Below are positions 8,740-18,752 of a stretch of 20,690 bases of DNA, piece by piece; positions within the stretch are counted from its first letter, which is position 1; every line of letters starts with the position of its first letter. The notes below the pieces were generated by a model. That model saw only the letters and a list, made by a program, of their open reading frames with translations, was not told where the DNA came from and ran no database searches. The position numbers were made by a program, and so were the translations under genes. The stretch is from NCBI GenBank assembly GCA_905250885.1, contig CAJNOQ010003311.1:1-20690 (forward strand), in the 5' to 3' direction. This DNA comes from Didymodactylos carnosus (taxonomy: Eukaryota > Rotifera > Eurotatoria > Philodinida > Philodinidae).

Positions 8740-11596
8740 CTAAATAAAGGAATAACACAGAATTTTATTAGGTAAAAATAAACACGAAACTATCTTATTC
8801 TATTCAACACATAAAACACAAAGTAGTGATAAATCACAATGGAACAAATCACGCTAAGCACAACTGAAACATTTTTGAAAATAAAATAAGGAGTAATTAA
8901 CCACCATGTAAAGTGAGCGACCAGCGGGGTTGAGAAAAATCTTCTTTCTCAGATAATTCTTCAAAACTAAGAATTTCCTACATGCAGGTAGTTGATGTTG
9001 TTATTGATTCAGACTCAACAATCTCGAGGCAGAGGAATTTATGAGGAGCGACAAAAATTATCTGTTTCATGGGGACTACAGTCCTTATTTTCATCGAATA
9101 CATCATGTTCTCGAAGAAAAGTCCCAGTAAAACATGGTGTAATTAGGACTGAGAAAAGAATCTCAAACAATTGCTTCTTGCTCAAGGGTTTACTTATGTG
9201 CCAATTCAGGCGTTTTAATGAATCGGAATCCCATGTCTAATGAATCATTATCTTTCGTTGTTGCTGTCGTACCCACGGGTATGCGCGCGTCGGAAAAGCG
9301 CTTTTTTGACATATTTCTACGTGCCAGAGTATGCTTCAATCTTGATATTTGCAGCTCAAGAAATACTCTGATTTCGCTAAATTTTGCTACCCAGGTGAAT
9401 AAAATTCATCTTACAAGATCATACAAGATCTGTCGTTTTCTTATGAAATCTTGTAACAAGATCTTACTGGATGAACTTACAGGATATTGTCGTAGGATGC
9501 TGAAAGATCCTGCGAAATCTTGTAACTTCTTGTCATAGGACCTTACAAGATCAGCTCATAAGACGTGACAAGATCTTACAAAATCTTGTCATTGAGAGGC
9601 ATGACTTATATTCATTTCTTATCACAAGATCATACGATTTCTTGTTACAAGATCTTATATAATCTTGCAAGAAGCGAGGACTCATTCTTATCACATGAAT
9701 TTTGCTATGATATTGAGTATATATATATGTAACATAGTTGTTATGGCAAAACTTGAAATTTTTTTCTTTCTTCGGCTTCACACATCACCTGAGCGCAAGT
9801 AAAGCATATGGCTATAAGGAACGTGGTTATAGACTCGATCCTAAGGACGTTTGTGTCCTACCTATGCTAGAAAATATTATGAATAGAGAAAGATACTTTT
9901 TTAAGAGGGTTTAGAGGAAATTTATAGAACACGATCAGGTACATAATTTTTGTAAGGTCTGATGAATTTCTAGAATTTCAGAATCTCATGAATTTCAAGA
10001 ATTTCATAATCTGCCGACTGTCAGAATTTCAGCTCATAACTAATATCGGCAGCATAGATGTGTGTTGTTGTTCATCTGAAACAAACAGACATTGCGAAAC
10101 AGTTGAAATATTTCAGTGAGTATGAAATCGAACGAAGAGAGAACAATGTCTCTGCAAATATACAGATGAACAAGTAAAACTGTGTGTGCTGGGTGAGGAG
10201 GCAGAGAAGATGGCTGTGAGTATTAATTCAACCAGCCAAGTACATTTGCTGAATGTAGAAAACAAGAAGAAAGAAAAACGAGCATGACTGTACGCGTTTC
10301 ACGGTTGTTCAAGCCGATCGTCAGCAGCCAAGAAGGAAATAAAGACATGTCCTTTTGCTATTTTTTAGTAAAATATGGCAGGATTTATGGCAGGATTTTG
10401 AGTCGGGAGGATTTGCAAGGGCTGAATGTTCTTTTGTATTTTCGAAAATAAAAATAGTTGGTGTACAGCCAACTGGTCAAATAGACTTCGATCGATCTGT
10501 TTGATGCTAACAACGAGCGTTGCAAATGGTAGGATTTCGATAGTGAAAAAACCGTTTTTCCGAAAACTTTACGATTTTTCGAACCGTTACTTTTTTGAGT
10601 GATGACCGTATTCAAAAAAATAAAGAATTTCCGTATGATCTAAGTAACCTACGGTGCATAAGTAATAAGAGAAGTGTCCGCGCCTGCTGTGAAGTGAGAT
10701 TTCATCACCTATATCTTATTATTTGTGTAGATAGACCAAAGTGCGCTCTTTCGAACAGTATATCACTTGCCTTGCGATAATTAAAAATAAAAATGAGACA
10801 GAAAGAGTGCGAAGAGTTAGCAAAACTCTTTATTTTTTTCAGTTTTTGACATTCGATTTTGTATGTGAAAGTGTCTATGAGTTGAAGATTTTCTGAAAAC
10901 TACCTTCTGGCTCAGAAGAAAAGAGTAGTATAAAAAAATTGAGTAAAGCGTCTCAGTCTTTTCAGTATCAAAGGTTGACCTTAAGAAATTATCCCGTAGA
11001 AAACAACTTCTACACTCACATTTTCGCTCCAAGAGACTTCTCTGCAGAGAAACTATAGGTAAGATCTCGAAAAAGCACACTTTTGGCCCCCAAAAAACAC
11101 TTTGAAGGTCAAATTGATGTATTATAATGTATAACGATTTAATCTACTATCTCGCATGCAATATTTTAATTTTATTTAATGCACATTAAAGCATCCAAAA
11201 TATCCGATAGGAACGCATTTGTGAGCAAAACACATTTGTTGGAAATGTTAGACCCATGGGAAAGAATTCGGAAAAACGTTTTTGTACAGAAAATCATCGA
11301 AATCAGTTTTTGACACTAATTACAAATATCGCATGATTCAAACTAACATCTTCATGGTGATAAATTGAAATTATTAGGTCTCGTCTTTCGTTTTTTCGGC
11401 TACAAGCTACATCTACGAGCGAGATGTTTTGCGAAACTATTAAACTTCATTTGGCTTCAAAAAATTGAAAATACTACAGATGGTGCATTTTTTTGACGAG
11501 GCATTTAGTTTCAGTCAGACGATGAAACATAACTATACATTACTACTTTTTCAGACACGTGTGAAGGAGCTACACGAAAAATTAGATTTGACATAC
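8740..11596 (-). other. Long last intron of the PAPS synthase gene
   Basis: The donor CCAG|GTATGT (exon ends 11597) and acceptor ATTTAG|CC (exon starts 8739) are fixed by the reading GAT CCA G|CC GGT (DPAG), exactly the family sequence. At 2857 nt it is about 50 times longer than neighbouring introns. It holds an AAGATC/CTTGT repeat cluster and several unrecognised short ORFs on both strands, probably debris of inserted elements. No gene inside it is convincing. Confidence 0.75.
9408..9675. repeat. AAGATC / ATCTTGT repeat cluster
   Basis: Eight AAGATC hexamers, first at 9415 and last at 9649, mixed with ATCTTGT in both orientations. They form small hairpins, for example GACAAGAT at 9567-9574 against ATCTTGTC at 9583-9590, and AATCTTGTAACAAGATCTTA. 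The units are diverged with no fixed period, so it looks like a decayed satellite or the subterminal repeats of a transposon. It lies within the long PAPS synthase intron. Confidence 0.7.
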
Positions 11597-12809
11597 CTGG
11601 ATCCCTTCCAACAATATAAAAACTGACTCCGGCTGTCGTTCTAGCTTTTGCATGCCATTGTACTTCCCGTGGACCGGCGTATAACATGGGCGATGGAAAT
11701 ATGGCTAAAACAGTTTTGTTTCGATCAAGCACATTGTCATCATCATCTAAAACCGGTTGGTACTGAGCAATTCGAACGGCCAACCGCCTAGGTTAACAAA
11801 TAATAAGAGAAGAACATAGCATTTTTTAAGAAAAAATAATTATTTCTACCGTCTGGTTATCATTCTTAGAATGAAATCATTTTCAAGACAAAAAAGAATT
11901 TTTGATTAAACTTACCTAATGGATGAAGCAGTAAAATAGGATTTTTAAATCCTTTATCCAACAGTGATTGTCTTGTTTTTGCATCAATAATGCATGTCCA
12001 TTATGAACACGATTACGTAATTGAAAGGCAAATACTGGATCACCCTTGAGATTCAGAAGCGAGAAAAAGTGACATCCACGATTAGATTCTTTATTGTACT
12101 TACTTTAATTTCATAGAAACGTTGTCTCAATTGATTGGGTGTTAAACGAAAATGATCTAAGCCATCATTCCAACGTACACGTTCAAATACTTTTAATTCA
12201 CCTCCGATCAACCAATCACCACTGTCCATAATCATCTGAAATAGTAGAGTTGGATTTTGTCTGCAGATAGAGAAAAGGTAAAAATTCCGTACTTTAATAT
12301 GTGGGTGTTCACGATCACAAATGCCAAAAATACGGCAACACCGTTCTTCTTTACGATGTTCATAATATTCTGGTTTTTGTATAATAGCCACAGCTGTTCC
12401 ATTGTAATATAATGCAAGTATCGATGAATCAGACTGTTTCAAACGTTCTTTATCGTCTGTTGAGCACGGTAAAACAATTGGAATCGTTTGATTTTCAATA
12501 TGACCTATAGAACAATCGAACAAAAGCACCAAAACGTTTTTAAAACCTTAATGTGTTCATCTACCATCTGAAGGATTTATACTAACCCCAGAAGATTGAA
12601 AACTACGTAGTACTTCCATATTCGGCATTCTGATCTCTCGGGATTGATAAAAATAATCCTCTTTTCTTACTACTGATTTTGCAACGACTATGTAAAGCAG
12701 AATGTCTCTGTTGCCAATGTCGAAGCAAATTAGAAAATCGTTTCCATCTCTTCTTCGTATAGACATACGAGACAAAATCAATTCATTTTTACGAATAGTA
12801 CTTGCCCAA

Positions 12810-14364
12810 CTGAAAAGAGTAAAAAAAAAAACTTTTTAGCCTAAAAATTCTCGGCTAAAAATATAGCTACAATCAATTTTTCATGTAGATAAGTTATTTT
12901 ATTGAAAAAGTACTTGTACCACAAGTAAAGAAGAATTTTTATCACTTCGGATGATTTTTCAGGCGCTACTGGCGATTTTCTTTATAAGTTTTAACCAGAC
13001 AGCGTAACTTATACAATTATTTATCTGTTTCCGTGGAGAATTGTCTGCTCGACAAAATGTATATAGGAACACTTTCTACGTTTTCTTTTCCACTTTGAAA
13101 TATTGATTTTAAATAAAAAGGACAGGGACGATTATCTGATGAAATCGGCCCATGCCTAAATTTCCTTGACTGATCAAAGGCTAGATGTAGAATGAAGAGG
13201 GGAATATTTCTACGTACTTACTAGACCTTACAACCACTCTCAGAAAAAAATTAGTCGAATCAAATTTTTATGCAATAAAAATATCATATTCGGAATCAGG
13301 ATCAAAAATGAGTCGATTAATGTATATTTTGAAAATTTTATTCTCGATGTTCAGTTCTGGATGAAAATCTCGGTTATTTTACAACGTGAAAATTCGATAA
13401 AAATAAATTCAATGATCACAGTTTTGTTTTTGTTTAGTTGTTGTTTTATTTATGGAGAGAATAAAGTCTCACACATATTCGCTTTTCCTCTTTCTTAATG
13501 CTGCTGTTGTTTTTGTCGTGTGAAAAAGTAACAGAAATAAAAGAATGTAAACGAACATGCAAAATGAAACATCGTTCATGATAAAAAATATATAATCTGA
13601 CTGTTATTACCGTTTTCGTTCTCAATATGTTAGAAAAGTGATCTGACTATTCGCAGTTGTTTAATGAGATATATGGGAGATTTCTAGAGAGCCTTTAACA
13701 GCGTTTTTTGTCTCAGTTTTATTTACAGTAGCTACGGAAACAATGTGGAAGTGAAAGGTCGTTTAAATGATTGTGTAAATACCTGTTGATTTTTTATTGC
13801 CTTAATAATCAAATTTGTATTCTCGTTTTCTTATATTTTCTTCTCTTATGGGCAATCGAAAGAGCTTGAATTTCGACGGGGATTTCAACGAAATGAGTTA
13901 AAATTATATAATCTAGGTGACTATGTTGAACAGTATTTAAAACCAAGTATGTAATTGCGCAGGAAATTCTCCATATTAACATCGACAGCTACATTCTCCT
14001 CCAACATCGTCACCCGAACAACAAAAAGTTTGTTTTCACCGTTTACATATTTTAAACGTTTCGAAAATGATCTCAATATTCACACAAGAGTGCACAGGAA
14101 CCTATTCTGAAGCAACAACTAAATTAAATTAAAATAAATTATACGTTTTAATTAATTATCTTTTGAGGAGAAAGGCTTCGATGAGTTTAGTAGATTCTAG
14201 GAATACATGTCCTACTTTAAATCACTTAATAACAAACTTTTTACAGTAATAAATATTTCTTGTTCGAGAGTTATATTAACAGTCTAATGAATACCCGTGC
14301 ATTTTAAAAAACCGCACGCTTATTCAAATTATTTGTCGATAAATATGCGTTGAGTTGAACGTTT
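12810..14364. other. Non-coding stretch between PAPS synthase and glutamate receptor fragments
   Basis: Checked on the minus strand for the missing APS kinase domain (P-loop GLSG.GKS/T type) and for glutamate receptor pore or ligand-binding motifs (SYTANL type). Neither was found. AT-rich, with no ORF worth calling. Confidence 0.5.
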
Positions 14365-14438
14365 GCTATTTTATATCACAAAAACATATTTTAGATTTAA
14401 AAAGCAAAAGTGTATTCCGATGAGAATATTAATTACAC

Positions 14439-14847
14439 CTTCCTCTTCTTCGACAACATAATATAATCTATTAACTTTATAGCGCTTAATAAATGCTGCA
14501 AGAGTTTGTAAGAGATTAGTTTTTATTGAAAAATGAAAATTCTTAACGCCATCAAATTGTTTATTATAATCGAAATAATCTAACGAAATCATTGGTATTC
14601 GCAAACGATTCATAAATGATTCGAGTGGATGAGCTTTAGGATTATCCAAACTCGATAATGAACCAATTGCGCCGTTCTCCAAACTAGAGCAAACTAAAAA
14701 TAATATTCATGCAGCAAACTAATCATAATTAAACCAACTATACATACTTCGATGGAATCCAGTATAGATATTGGAAAAAAACTTATAGAAATACCAGTGA
14801 TGTTCAACGAAGAGAAAATCGAACATATAACTGAATTGTGGTATCAT
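14439..14847 (-). pseudogene. Ionotropic glutamate receptor amino-terminal-domain fragment
   Basis: The clear exon is 14693-14439 (acceptor TTTTTAG|TT, donor GAAG|GTGTAA). It encodes CSSLENGAIGSLSS, NRLRIPMISLDYF, FHFSIKTNLLQTLAAFIKRY and VNRLYYVVEEEEG. This is the bilobed ANF/LIVBP-like amino-terminal domain. The pattern of a cysteine before LLE.G, then IP.IS, then F.+.....L...+..+ and an aromatic YxxxxxxG strand is closest to AMPA/kainate-type receptors. A tentative upstream exon, 14847-14748, starts at ATG 14845-14847 and ends GAA|GTATGT. It joins in phase over a 54-nt intron, but its sequence is not clearly receptor-like. A tentative downstream exon may start at 14365 (AAATAG|CA). Ligand-binding, membrane and pore regions are absent, so this is a fragment, or a gene whose other exons are beyond recognition. 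Confidence 0.55.
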
Positions 14848-15118
14848 TGACAGAATTTCTAATAGGCGAAGGGCTTTTAGTCATTTGTCTTTGTCATTAG
14901 TTCCTTGTTTTATCCAATATTCAATTGAAAACTGTCAGCGATAAATAACTGAAATGAGATAATTCAATAATTCAATGATAAGGCCTCGTCCAGATTTCGT
15001 TCGACTGTTTGAAAACCAATTTGAATTGAGCATGTTTGAGAATGGAGCAACTGAAAAGCGAAACTTTTGTTTTTACTGAATTTTACTTGAAAATGAGTAA
15101 CGTGAAAAAAAAATGAAT
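14848..15118. other. Short intergenic spacer
   Basis: About 270 bp downstream of the DYW-PPR stop codon and upstream of the glutamate receptor fragment. It should contain the 3' UTR of the former. No clear AATAAA on the minus strand was identified. Confidence 0.4.
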
Positions 15119-18100
15119 TTAAAAAAAGTCTTCACACGAGCATTGTCCATTCGGATGAAAATGATGGATTCGGTTGGCATCACGAACGATAATCGTGCAC
15201 TGACGAATTCGTGCGAGCAGTTTTGTGGCGGCGTCTACAAACAAGATTTGAAACTCATTTGAAACTCAAAAAATGAAGACTTACGGCAATCACCACAAAC
15301 ACGAAGATTCTTCGTGATTTGAATAGGCGACGGAATCGGCTTCTGGATGAAATTAAAGGCGATCGCCAACTTTTCGCTGTGTCCACAAAGAACAGATTCG
15401 GTCGTCTCGTCTTTTTTAAGTTGTCGTGTGATCCAACTTGAATCATAGTGATGTCCATTCACAATCAGTTCTTTCGATATTCGATCCAGTTCGGCATAGA
15501 TCTCGGCCGATTGGGGATTAGATCGATCATGAGCTCGGAATTCCTAAATAGAAAAACCGTTCGATTATGATGAGATGTCGCTGAGTTCCACAAAATCAAT
15601 TCATTGTGAATGGTTTAAATCATTTCCAATTATTATAAACATTCAAATTCGTTTTTGTCAAACTTTCTCTTAAATCGAGAACGTGTCACTATAACACGTC
15701 TTATTAGATGAGATCATTTCTTGTTTTGGATTCAACTCCATCATTCCATAACTCACAACATTAATCTCATATTCGGTTATTGGCGCAAGTTCAATTAATT
15801 ATTCTTTGAATACATCGTTTCTCTCATCTTCATTCTTTTTAATATTTGAACAAAAGGTCACTTAGAACTATCAAAATTTTCCGGTTGACTGTGTTAAAAT
15901 CTGGTTTACTTTTTGGATTAAAAATTCGCTCAGAAGAGAAATGTTTTCAATAAAGTTTAAAAGGGAAATTAATATTCCACACGAGGTAGCGTCGAATAAT
16001 CAAGATCGGAAGTCTAAAAGTAGTCACTTGATAGGACAAATAGAGCTCTATCGATGTGCGGAAGGCCGACAATTCTACCTTGTTCCGTTTGGAGGTTATG
16101 AGCATTTTCCTCAGAGCCCCGAAATCGGCCAACTGGCATACTGGTCACTCTCAGCTAGGTTGCCATAGATAATCTCGACCATACTAAGTCGAACCGTGAT
16201 GTTTCTTTTCAGTTTTAAAGCGACATGAAGTTCATAAGGCAAAATTAGAAAAATATCCGTTTTAATGAAGTCCGTTAATAGCAGAACAAAGGACTTCCAT
16301 TATCTTTACTTATAAACTTCATGTCGCTTTAAAACTGAAAAGAAACATCACGGTTCGACTCAGTATGGTCGAGATTATCTATGGCAACCTAGCTGAGAGT
16401 GACCAGTTGGCCGATTTCGGGACTCTGAGGAAAATGCTCATAACTTCCAAACGGAACAAGGTAGAATTGCCGGCCTTCCGCATATCGATAGAGCTCTGTT
16501 TGTTCTATTAAGTGACCACCTTCGAACTTAAAATCTCTGATGAGGAAATAGTTCAGGGTATCGTTCTGAAAATGTCCACTGGGAACTGATCGATACTGAC
16601 TACAGCTTGACCATAAGTCTTAGCGTGAACCGATACAGTCAGCTGGCGTCTTTCGAATGGTGAAAGTCGCAGATCGCTAGCTAGTTCCATTCTCGAATTA
16701 TTCTCAATACAATCAACTCCAATCTATTTTGAATGGATAGTAGGTGCTCGTGAAAAGCTTGAGTTAAACAGGAGGTTGTCTCGGTGAAAAGATGAAACTT
16801 TCAAAAATTCGAACTATTGTCAAATGATGGATATGATTTCGTGTTAGAAAAAAGTGATCGTTTTCACACTGACCACAAGTTGATTATTGATGAATGTCCA
16901 CGATCGTCCGATTTGTTTTTTGATTCCTGATTGCGAGAGTTGTTTTCTAATTTCCAAAGACTTAACGTGTTCGCCGACCAACGAATATGTGTTCGCCAAA
17001 AGAACCGATGCTGAAGCGAAACATTCTTTGAAATCAGGAAAACGAGTTTTTATCCTGTCAAAGAACTTCTTCGACAAATCGGAATTGCGCTGATTACGAG
17101 CTCCGGACATAATGGCCACTGAAATAAACATAAACGTTGACTGGGATTATTGATTAAATAAAATAGTCGTCAACGTACAGTACATTACCGGATAGGGATC
17201 GTTGAATTGTTCAAAATCATCGATCAACTTCTGAGCTTCGTCAAATATGCGCATACGGCTCATACAATCAACCTGAGCAAAAAACAAAACAGAATCGAAG
17301 GCTGTTTCTCGAGAAAGAACAAACCATTGCGGTGGTTATTTTCGTTGTTTTTGGAGAAAGATCGCGAAATATCGAACGAGCTTCTTCGATGAGTCCCGAA
17401 TGAGAGCACGCATTCAATACACAAATATGGATGATTTCGTTGCGCATATCAACAGGCATTCGTCGGTACAGATCAACAGCCGATGAACCCATTCCATTTA
17501 AACCGAATGCATTGACTTAAGGAAAGAAAAACACTAATTTAATACAAAAAACAAAATGTGCTTCTACAAAGAAGTTACTCATTGCGCCGAAAGACACAAC
17601 ATCGGGTTTATCGATTGTTTGGAAAATACGTTGTGCTTCTTCGAGTGAACCAGCTTTGCCCTTTAAAGACAAGATTCAAAATCAATGATATAATAGAGAT
17701 AAACAATACTTACCCACATATCGATCAAAGCATTTTGACAATATTTGTCGAGAAGAAATTGTTTCGGAATTCGAGAAATGACCGATCGACAACATGAAAT
17801 CATTCCAATTTGAGCACACGCGTTGATAACCAAGACAAAAGTGATTATATCTGGCTCGATTTCGTCTTCAATTAACCGTTCGAAAAGAGTAAGAACTTTG
17901 AATGAATCATTGTTCATATTATATCCTTTCATCATTGCGCCGAAAGACGCAATATCTTTTGTTTTGATTCGATTGAACAATTGTTCGGCTGTTGTCGTAT
18001 CGGCACAGCTCATGAACATGTGCAAAGCTGCATTTAGAACAATGGTGTCGTGAATCGACGATAGTTGAGAAAGCATGTTGCGACCAATTGTAAGACCTCG

Positions 18101-18752
18101 TTCATTTCTCAATCGACCACAAATATCAAAAACGATCGTCAAAAGCATAGCGTCTGGCTTGACGGTCATCTTCTCGAAAAGATTAAGTGCATCTTCGAGT
18201 CGATTACTATATACGAGACCTTCCTCAATTTAATCAAGAAACAAATTGTTGAAAAGAGAAACAAAAATACGAAACGAATACCGTTTATCATGGCTGTGTA
18301 TAAATGTGATGTTCGTTGGTTCTTTCGAACTGATTCGAAGACACGTTGTGCATTTGTCATATCGTTGCACCGTGCTGGAAAATAAAGTCAAGTATTATCG
18401 TCGACTTGAAATCGAGAAAGAACGACTCACAATAGAGCTGAAGTAGTGAGACTTGAATATGTCGACAATTGAGTGAACGAGATGACAATCGTTGGTGAAT
18501 CGACCGAGCTTGTTCAAAGTAGCCCAGATTCAGACACGCTTTAAGCGCTTGATTGATAGCAACGTCTGTCACTGATGTTTGAGGATGTGGATTAAAAAAA
18601 AGAGACAAGGCTTTCTTGAATTCTTGGTTTTTATTCAATTGCTTCATTTGAGTAGCCAAATCAGTACTCGACACGAATGATGCTGTCCGATCAAAACTTC
18701 GACACATTGAAACAATCCGAGTAACGATATAAACACAGTTTCGTTTTAGCAT
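15119..18752 (-). CDS. DYW-type PPR protein, complete, nine exons, 635 aa
   Basis: Plant-type organellar C-to-U RNA editing factors combine PPR repeats (RNA recognition) with a cytidine-deaminase-like DYW domain. Minus-strand exons: 18752-18431, 18374-18282, 18219-17714, 17660-17579, 17515-17325, 17272-17179, 17118-16874, 15543-15285, 15234-15119. All introns are GT-AG, and the 1908 nt give 635 codons plus TAA (15119-15121). The start is ATG 18752-18750. The first ~25 residues (MLKRNCVYIVTRIVSMCRSF) are basic/hydrophobic, compatible with a mitochondrial presequence. Residues ~62-430 carry PPR/L/S-like repeats (LLQLYSRCNDMTNAQRVF, NALIDMWGKAGSLEEAQRIF, VLNACSHSGLIEEARSIF). E-type motifs and a PG-box-like GRSWTFINNQLVEF (G preceded by I, not P) follow. 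The DYW domain has H566-S-E568 (HSEKLAIAF), 25 residues, C594-GD-C597-H598, then RIHHF and CSCEDFF. The last three residues are DFF, not DYW. Intron 7 (15544-16873) is 1330 nt and carries a foldback; other introns are 50-63 nt. Function is inferred from the family. Confidence 0.93.
15544..16873 (-). other. Large intron 7 of the DYW-PPR gene
   Basis: The donor CTTGTG|GTCAGT and acceptor TATTTAG|GAATTC are supported by family sequence across the junction (NNQLV|EFRAHDRSNPQS, phase 0). The intron separates the E-type motifs from the deaminase domain and is more than twenty times longer than the other seven. Most of the excess is explained by the foldback element at about 16000-16540 and its flanks. 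Confidence 0.85.
16000..16540. mobile_element. Long foldback element with ~215-235 bp arms
   Basis: The left arm (core 16019-16238) and right arm (core 16309-16520) are inverted copies around a ~70-bp loop. Landmarks are AGAGCTCTATCGAT, GGAAGGCCG(A/G)CAATTCTACC, TTATGAGCATTTTCCTCAGAG, CAGCTAGGTTGCCATAGATA and AAAGCGACATGAAGTT. By hand comparison the cores differ at about 11 positions, all transitions, plus one 8-nt indel where ACTGG is duplicated in the left arm. About 20 more bp outward on each side match less well. The loop holds a small nested hairpin, GAAGTCC...GGACTTC (about 16267-16297). Open frames here (15941-16168 plus, 15947-16132 minus) merely reflect the repeat. No transposase is present. 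Confidence 0.85.

Larger units (their letters stand above)
8420..12809 (-). pseudogene. PAPSS: PAPS synthase, ATP-sulfurylase half, with two frame-breaking deletions
   Basis: ATP sulfurylase makes APS from sulfate and ATP; in animals it is fused to APS kinase. Minus-strand exons: A about 12809-12565, B 12504-12293, C 12235-12104, D 12044-11916, E 11787-11597, F 8739-8420 (stop TGA 8420-8422). Short introns are 60, 57, 59 and 128 nt; the last is 2857 nt. Family landmarks in order: IPIVLPCS, YYEHRKEERC, HPHIK|M, SGDWLIGG, RWNDGLDHFRLT, VFAFQLRN, the active-site [66 protein letters not shown]. Exon phases agree at every junction except for two lesions. In exon D, CAAAAACAAG lacks one A, leading to a TAG at the end of that exon. 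In exon E, GGW joins directly to AVRIAQY, losing ~25 nt that encode the usual TKDDDVPL segment. The APS kinase half was not found and exon A is ambiguous. An assembly error could explain the A-run, hardly the second lesion. Confidence 0.85.

Noticed and set aside
8992..9538. Overlapping plus-strand frames of 82 and 106 codons inside the long PAPS synthase intron
   Set aside because: No similarity recognised, and the second runs into the AAGATC repeat cluster, which explains its residue pattern.
10385..11080. Short frames on both strands inside the long PAPS synthase intron
   Set aside because: Biased composition without motifs; intron sequence by the splice reading.
12232..12417. Alternative minus-strand frame within PAPS synthase exon B and its intron
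   Set aside because: Off-frame relative to the recognised YYEHRKEERC/HPHIK sequence.
15941..16168. Open frames on both strands (75 and 61 codons) inside the DYW-PPR intron
   Set aside because: They mirror each other because the region is the arm of an inverted repeat. No family resemblance and no splice structure.
17558..18446. Plus-strand frames opposite the PPR exons
   Set aside because: Antisense shadows; the minus-strand exons carry all family motifs and consistent splice phases.
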